In this document: one piece after another, positions 59,829 through 64,000 of the stretch
How positions within the stretch are numbered: the first letter of the stretch is position 1
Layout: every line of letters begins with the position of its first letter
Assembly: GCF_016758175.1 (NCBI RefSeq)
Contig: NZ_QYAB01000001.1
Location: 1,199,162 to 1,263,161 of the forward strand
Length of the DNA: 64,000 nt
Direction of reading: 5' to 3'
Source: Leucobacter zeae
GTDB taxonomy: Bacteria; Actinomycetota; Actinomycetes; Actinomycetales; Microbacteriaceae
Notes under the pieces: generated by a model
Database searches by the model: none
What the model was told of the DNA's origin: nothing
The model's input: only the letters and a program-made list of their open reading frames with translations
Position numbers and translations under genes: made by a program

Positions 59829-61676
59829 ATGGCGCACATTCTGGGGGCCGAGGCCCTGCATCTCGAGGTTCCGACCAAGACCGTGTTCGATTCGGTGACG
59901 CTCGGCGTCGCGGACGGGGACCGGATCGGCATCGTCGGTCGCAACGGCGACGGCAAGTCGTCGCTGCTCATGATGCTCGCGGGCCGCAGGGAGCCGGATG
60001 CCGGCCAGGTGACCATGCGCTCGGGCACGACCATCGGGGTGCTCGATCAGGCCGACGTCTTCGCCGCGGGCGAGACGGTGGGGCGCGCGGTCGTGGGGGA
60101 CCGCGAGGAGCACGAGTGGGCGGGCGACCCGCGCACGCGCGACGTGATCGCCGGGCTGGTCGCGGACCTCGACTGGGAGGCTGCCGTCGACGCGCTCTCG
60201 GGCGGGCAGCGGCGCAGGGTCGCGCTCGCGCGCCTGCTGAGCGGGGACCACGAGGTGCTCTTCCTCGACGAGCCGACCAACCACCTCGATGTCGAGGCGA
60301 TCTCATGGCTCGCCGCCCACCTGAAGCGCCGGTGGCCGCAGGGACAGGGCGCCCTGCTCGTCGTGACCCACGACCGCTGGTTCCTCGACGAGGTCTGCAC
60401 GACGACCTGGGAGGTGCACGACCGCATCGTCGAACCCTTCGACGGCGGATACGCCGCCTACATCCTGCAGCGCGTCGAACGCGACCGCCAGGCCGCGGCC
60501 GTGGAGCAGAAGCGTCAGAACCTGGCGCGCAAGGAGCTCGCCTGGCTGCGGCGCGGCGCGCCCGCCCGCACCTCGAAGCCGAAGTTCCGGATCGATGCCG
60601 CGAACGAGCTCATCGCCGACGTCCCCGAGATCCGCGACCGGGTCTCGCTGCAGTCGATGGCGGTCGCCCGGCTCGGCAAGGAGGTCGTCAACCTCGAGGA
60701 GGCGGGCGTCGCGTACGGCGACCGCGCGATCCTCGAGGACGTCACCTGGCTGCTCGCTCCCGGCGAGCGCACCGGGATCCTGGGGGTCAACGGGGCGGGG
60801 AAGTCGACGCTGCTCGGGCTCGTCGCGGGCACCCTCGAACCGACCTCAGGCCGCGTCAAGCGCGGCAAGACGGTGCAGGTCGCCACGCTGACGCAGCGCC
60901 TCGACGAGCTCGAGGACCACCTGAACGAGCCCGTGCGGGTCGTGATCTCGCGGCTCAGGTCCAGCTTCACGGTCGGGTCGGGGTCGAAGGCGCAGGAACT
61001 CACCCCGGGCCAGCTGCTCGAGCGCATGGGGTTCTCGAGCGCGCAGCTCTCGACGCCGGTGAAGGACCTCTCCGGCGGCCAGAAGCGGCGGCTGCAGCTG
61101 CTGCTGATCCTGCTCGACCAGCCCAACGTGCTGATCCTCGACGAGCCGACCAACGACCTCGACACCGACATGCTGGCCGCGATGGAGGACCTGCTCGACT
61201 CGTGGCCGGGCACGCTCATCGTGGTGTCACACGACCGGTACTTCCTGGAACGCGTCACCGACCAGCAGTACGCGATTCTCGACCGTCACCTGCGTCACCT
61301 GCCCGGGGGCGTGGACGAGTACCTGAGGTTGCGGGCTGAGCAGGAGCGCCTGGGCGCTGCTTCCCGTCCTGCCGGGGGTGCGAAGCGGGACGCAGCAGCC
61401 GGCGCGGACGCCGCGGCGTCGCGCAGCACGACGGATGACGGCGCTCCCGCGCTCTCCGGCGCCGACCGTCGTGCCGCCGAGAAGGAGCTCGCCGCCGTCG
61501 AACGCAAGATGGAGCGGCTGCAGGCCGACATCGCGACGTCGCGCGACGGCCTCGCGACGCTCGATCAGAGCGACTACGCGCTGCTGAACGCGGAGATGGT
61601 GAAGATCACCGCGATCGAGGACGAGGTCGCGGCGCTCGAAGAACGCTGGCTGGAGCTCGGCGAGCAGCTCTCCTAG
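59829..61676 (+). CDS. ABC-F family ATPase (Uup-like)
   Basis: 615 residues with two ABC domains and no membrane segments. Walker A motifs are Gly-Arg-Asn-Gly-Asp-Gly-Lys-Ser-Ser and Gly-Val-Asn-Gly-Ala-Gly-Lys-Ser-Thr. Both signature motifs (Leu-Ser-Gly-Gly-Gln) and Walker B (Asp-Glu-Pro-Thr-Asn) are present. The linker between the domains is followed, after domain 2, by an Ala-rich stretch and a C-terminal coiled coil (about 545-615) with repeated Glu/Lys/Leu, as in Uup. ABC-F proteins act on ribosomes (translation quality control or antibiotic protection) and Uup also affects branched DNA. No antibiotic class can be inferred. Confidence 0.92.
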   Translation: MAHILGAEALHLEVPTKTVFDSVTLGVADGDRIGIVGRNGDGKSSLLMMLAGRREPDAGQVTMRSGTTIGVLDQADVFAAGETVGRAVVGDREEHEWAGDPRTRDVIAGLVADLDWEAAVDALSGGQRRRVALARLLSGDHEVLFLDEPTNHLDVEAISWLAAHLKRRWPQGQGALLVVTHDRWFLDEVCTTTWEVHDRIVEPFDGGYAAYILQRVERDRQAAAVEQKRQNLARKELAWLRRGAPARTSKPKFRIDAANELIADVPEIRDRVSLQSMAVARLGKEVVNLEEAGVAYGDRAILEDVTWLLAPGERTGILGVNGAGKSTLLGLVAGTLEPTSGRVKRGKTVQVATLTQRLDELEDHLNEPVRVVISRLRSSFTVGSGSKAQELTPGQLLERMGFSSAQLSTPVKDLSGGQKRRLQLLLILLDQPNVLILDEPTNDLDTDMLAAMEDLLDSWPGTLIVVSHDRYFLERVTDQQYAILDRHLRHLPGGVDEYLRLRAEQERLGAASRPAGGAKRDAAAGADAAASRSTTDDGAPALSGADRRAAEKELAAVERKMERLQADIATSRDGLATLDQSDYALLNAEMVKITAIEDEVAALEERWLELGEQLS

Positions 61677-61752
61677 GCGGGACGTGGCAGCCCGCTCCGT
61701 GGCGAAGCGCGCTCGCGGCGGGCCCGCACGCGCTCCGGCGCCGCGCAACCGA

Positions 61753-63363
61753 CTACGCCGAGACCTCCCGGAGCCCGCCCTCGGCATCGATCTCGAGGGT
61801 GAGATCGATGCCGAGCCTGTCGAGGAACGCGTCGTCATGACTGACGATGATGAGCGCCCCGCGGTACGCGCGCAGCGCCTCGACGAGCCGGTCCGCCGTA
61901 TCGAGGTCGAGATTGTTCGTCGGTTCATCGAGCACGACGAGCTGCGGGGCCGGATCCGGCAGCAGCAGCGTGGCCAGCGCGATCCGGAAGCGCTCGCCGC
62001 CGGAGAACGACGACACGGGCCGGTCCGCCGAGGCGCCCCGGATGAGGAACCTCGCGAGGCGGTTCCGCAGCTCCTGCTCCGGGATTCCCGGGCTCACGGC
62101 GACCAGGTTCTCCAGCGGCGAACGCGAGTCGTCGAGTCCGTCGACGCGCTGCGACAGGTAGCCGATGCGGTCGGTGTGGGCCTCGGCCGTGTGCCCGCCC
62201 GGCGTGGGGGAGAGGTCGCCGTCGACGAGCCGTCTCAGCAGCGTCGTCTTCCCGGTCCCGTTGCGACCGATGAGCGCGACGCGCTCGGGTCCCTGGATGA
62301 TCCAGGATCGGCCCTCGTCCCCGATGGTCGCGATGCGCCTGCTGCGCGACACCGCGGGATCGGGGAGCTCGATCCTCAGCGAGCGGTCCGACCGCACGCG
62401 CTCGCCCGCCGCACCCAGCGCGGACTTCGCCGCGGCCTCCTTTGCAGCGACCTCGACCCGCAACCGACCGGCCGAGACCTCGGCGGCCATCTTGCGGCCG
62501 TTCATGATGATCTTCGGCTCCCGCTTGTTCTCGAAGGCCTTCTTGGCGTTGCGGGTGCGGTGCGCCAGTTTCGTCTCAGCCTCGATCCGCTGCCGCTTCT
62601 CCCTGCGCAGTGCCTGAGCCGCTGCGACCTCGGCCTGCTTCGCGGCCTCCTGCTCGGCGTCCAGCCAGGCGCGCCACTCGGAGTAGGGGCCGCCGAACAC
62701 CTGCAGTGAGCCGCCGTGCAGCTCCGCCGTATCGTCCATGAGCTCGAGCAGGGAGACGTCGTGACTGACGACGACGAGGGTGCCGCGCCAGGTCGAGACC
62801 ATCTCGGCGAGCCTGCCGCGCGCGTCGCGGTCGAGGTTGTTCGTCGGCTCGTCGAGGAGGGTGATGGGCGTGCGGCGCAGCCGGATGCCCGCGATCGCGA
62901 CGAGTACCGCCTCGCCCCCGGAGAGCTCGCCGACGCTGCGGTCGAGGAAGTCGGGGGAGAGGCCGGCCTCGGCGAGCGCGGCCTCGGAGCGCGCCTCGAC
63001 GTCCCAGTCATCGCCGACCTGCTCGAAGCGCTCCGGGTCGACGTCGCCGGCCGCGATCGCACGCACGGCGTCGAGCGGCTCGGCGACCCCGAGGAGCTCG
63101 GAGACGCGGCGGCCGACGTCGAGCGTGAGGCGCTGGGGCAGCACGGCGACCTCGCCGTCGACGCGGACGGTGCCGGAGCCCGGACGCAGCTCGCCCGAGA
63201 TCAGCTTCAGCAGGGTGGATTTGCCCGACCCGTTGCGGCCGACGAGGCCGGTGCGGCCGGAGCCGAAGGCGCCGGAAACGCCGTCGAGCGCGACGGAGCC
63301 GTCGGGCCAGGCGAGGCCGACCCGGTCGAGGGTGATCGAGGCGCGATCGTGCGAGGTTGGCAT
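61753..63363 (-). CDS. ABC-F family ATPase, second type
   Basis: 536 residues with two ABC domains: Walker A Gly-Arg-Asn-Gly-Ser-Gly-Lys-Ser-Thr and Gly-Arg-Asn-Gly-Thr-Gly-Lys-Thr-Thr. The signatures read Leu-Ser-Gly-Gly-Glu and Phe-Ser-Gly-Gly-Glu, and Asp-Glu-Pro-Thr-Asn-Asn occurs twice. Between the domains is a long basic, Ala/Arg/Lys-rich helical linker (about 225-300), the P-site tRNA interaction motif that defines ABC-F factors. No C-terminal coiled coil, unlike the convergent gene. Such proteins include actinobacterial resistance factors of the MsrE/VgaA-like group, but housekeeping roles are equally possible. Confidence 0.9.
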   Translation of the reverse strand: MPTSHDRASITLDRVGLAWPDGSVALDGVSGAFGSGRTGLVGRNGSGKSTLLKLISGELRPGSGTVRVDGEVAVLPQRLTLDVGRRVSELLGVAEPLDAVRAIAAGDVDPERFEQVGDDWDVEARSEAALAEAGLSPDFLDRSVGELSGGEAVLVAIAGIRLRRTPITLLDEPTNNLDRDARGRLAEMVSTWRGTLVVVSHDVSLLELMDDTAELHGGSLQVFGGPYSEWRAWLDAEQEAAKQAEVAAAQALRREKRQRIEAETKLAHRTRNAKKAFENKREPKIIMNGRKMAAEVSAGRLRVEVAAKEAAAKSALGAAGERVRSDRSLRIELPDPAVSRSRRIATIGDEGRSWIIQGPERVALIGRNGTGKTTLLRRLVDGDLSPTPGGHTAEAHTDRIGYLSQRVDGLDDSRSPLENLVAVSPGIPEQELRNRLARFLIRGASADRPVSSFSGGERFRIALATLLLPDPAPQLVVLDEPTNNLDLDTADRLVEALRAYRGALIIVSHDDAFLDRLGIDLTLEIDAEGGLREVSA

Positions 63364-63375
63364 GGGGAAGTCCTA

Positions 63376-63405
63376 TCGAGTGCTGGGTTCTCGAGTGCTG
63401 GGCTC
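63376..63405. repeat. Two tandem 15-bp repeats upstream of the ABC-F gene
   Basis: TCGAGTGCTGGGYTC at 63376-63390 and 63391-63405, followed by TCGA. The 63364-63769 gap otherwise holds no gene that I can support, apart from the plus-strand promoter at its right end. Confidence 0.85.
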
Positions 63406-63697
63406 TCGAAGACGGAGCGCACTGACGCCGGGCATCGCGGGATCTCAGCGATTCCGGCACGGTCGAGACGTCGACGCGTGCACCGCGAACGCGGAGCGGA
63501 TGCGGCCGTGGGGTCGGCGATCGTCGGGTCAGCGCACGGATGAGTGGGCGCGGAGGCGACGATTCAGATCAATGGACTTCCCAACACGGCGGACAGGACT
63601 CCCTGACGATACCCGGACGCGGTGCCGGGCGCAACCCTTCCCGCGGGTCCGGTGATGCTCGCGGTCCGTGCGCTCGCGACATCGCGACACGCCCGGG

Positions 63698-63727
63698 TTG
63701 CGGGGTCGGTCGCCCGCGGTCTATGGT
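63698..63727 (+). promoter_or_regulatory. Promoter of a small ORF at the right edge
   Basis: TTGCGG (63698-63703), an 18-nt spacer and TATGGT (63722-63727). Predicted transcription start near 63734, 36 nt before ATG 63770. Confidence 0.45.
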
Positions 63728-63769
63728 GGGGCTCCTGCGCACCCGCGCAGGTTCACCGAAGGGCACCCG

Positions 63770-63874
63770 ATGCGTACGAATCAGCAGTTGCAGCACCTGC
63801 AGCTCGATGAGTGCTCGGTGCACCCCGAACTCCGGCTCGCACGAGTTCAGGGACCTTCGGCGCGAGCCGTCTAG
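63770..63874 (+). CDS. 34-residue ORF, possible leader peptide
   Basis: The ORF has GAAGGG 6 nt upstream, its own promoter and a hairpin 18 nt downstream. The peptide begins Met-Arg-Thr-Asn-Gln-Gln-Leu-Gln-His-Leu-Gln-Leu-Asp-Glu-Cys and ends in Ala-Arg-Ala-Val. A 6-bp pairing (CTTCGG with CCGAAG, about 63854-63886) spans the stop codon and could compete with the terminator, as in attenuators. The regulated gene would lie beyond the window. It could equally be a small protein gene with its own terminator. Confidence 0.4.
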   Translation: MRTNQQLQHLQLDECSVHPELRLARVQGPSARAV

Positions 63875-63891
63875 CTTCATCCGAAGCGAAC

Positions 63892-63922
63892 GACGCCCCG
63901 CACCATCACGGTCCGGGGCGTC
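63892..63922. terminator. Hairpin terminator or attenuator after the small ORF
   Basis: A 9-bp stem (63892-63900 with 63914-63922) with a 13-nt loop is followed by TTCT on the plus strand. It can also serve a minus-strand gene ending near 63961. Confidence 0.55.
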
Positions 63923-63960
63923 TTCTGCATTCCTCGCGTCTCCCTCCCGCGCACGGCGAA

Positions 63961-64000
63961 CTACCCGCGCTCGCGGACGGGGCCGCGATCGTCAGAGGCC
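63961..64000 (-). CDS. Possible C-terminal end of a minus-strand gene
   Basis: One minus-strand frame enters from the right edge and ends at TAG 63961-63963, giving 12 visible residues, polar and Arg-rich (Asp-Asp-Arg-Gly-Pro-Val-Arg-Glu-Arg-Gly). The hairpin 38 nt downstream would fit as its terminator. Too short to identify. Confidence 0.2.
   Translation of the reverse strand, partial: ASDDRGPVRERG

Overview
The window is very GC-rich and uses GTG starts freely. It carries the actinobacterial block argS - lysA - hom - thrB - rho - prfA - prmC - sua5 - wecA-like - atpI/BEFHAGDC. I infer a member of the Microbacteriaceae (a Leucobacter-like organism is plausible). No rRNA, CRISPR array, phage gene or transposase was found. 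Many genes appear to be leaderless, with a TANNNT -10 box 6-9 nt before the start codon.

Layout. 1-191: 5' end of a minus-strand TauE/SafE transporter. 409-3730: translationally coupled operon of an APC permease, a TetR-type regulator and a P1 (DmpA-type) aminopeptidase. 3740-5796: DUF1206 membrane protein, small repeats, a lipoprotein, and tRNA-Arg(CCG). 5891-8349: argS and a DUF2993 protein. 8365-23926: a 15.6-kb block between argS/DUF2993 and lysA, where actinobacteria normally have these housekeeping genes close together. It encodes an oligopeptide ABC importer, a PBP4-like DD-peptidase without signal peptide, a class A beta-lactamase-like serine hydrolase, two LD-carboxypeptidases, an RpiR-like SIS protein lacking its HTH, an M19 membrane-dipeptidase homologue, a glutamine-amidotransferase/serine-beta-lactamase fusion, and a DadA-like D-amino-acid dehydrogenase. 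Read together, this looks like a system that imports peptidoglycan-type (D-amino-acid-containing) peptides and dismantles them inside the cell. Three related palindromes built on GATACG/CGTATC sit in its divergent promoter regions.

24173-31266: lysA, hom, thrB, a rho-locus gene, prfA. The Rho-like protein keeps the fold and RNA-binding domain but has lost the P-loop lysine, the catalytic glutamate, and the Q- and R-loop consensus. This is the most surprising single observation in the window. 31267-36474: a second interruption of the conserved order, separating prfA from prmC, with an AbiEi/DUF559 protein between near-identical 17-bp direct repeats, a GNAT acetyltransferase, an MFS transporter, cysE and cysK. 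36475-46794: prmC, sua5, a WecA/MraY-family transferase and the complete F1Fo ATP synthase operon. 46954-50876: yaaA, a PP2C phosphatase, gabT-like aminotransferase, OsmC protein. 51036-57537: metG - tatD - rsmA - ispE - lipoprotein chain and a DsbA/FrnE-type protein. 57631-63363: a 55-residue protein ending in Cys-Cys/Cys-Cys, a DUF308-lipase fusion overlapping it antisense, and two convergent ABC-F ATPases. The right edge holds a 34-residue ORF with its own promoter and a hairpin terminator.

Intergenic DNA is marked by short tandem repeats (16-29 bp periods) at gene ends and by strong bidirectional hairpin terminators. All functional assignments come from reading the translations and motifs; no database search was run.
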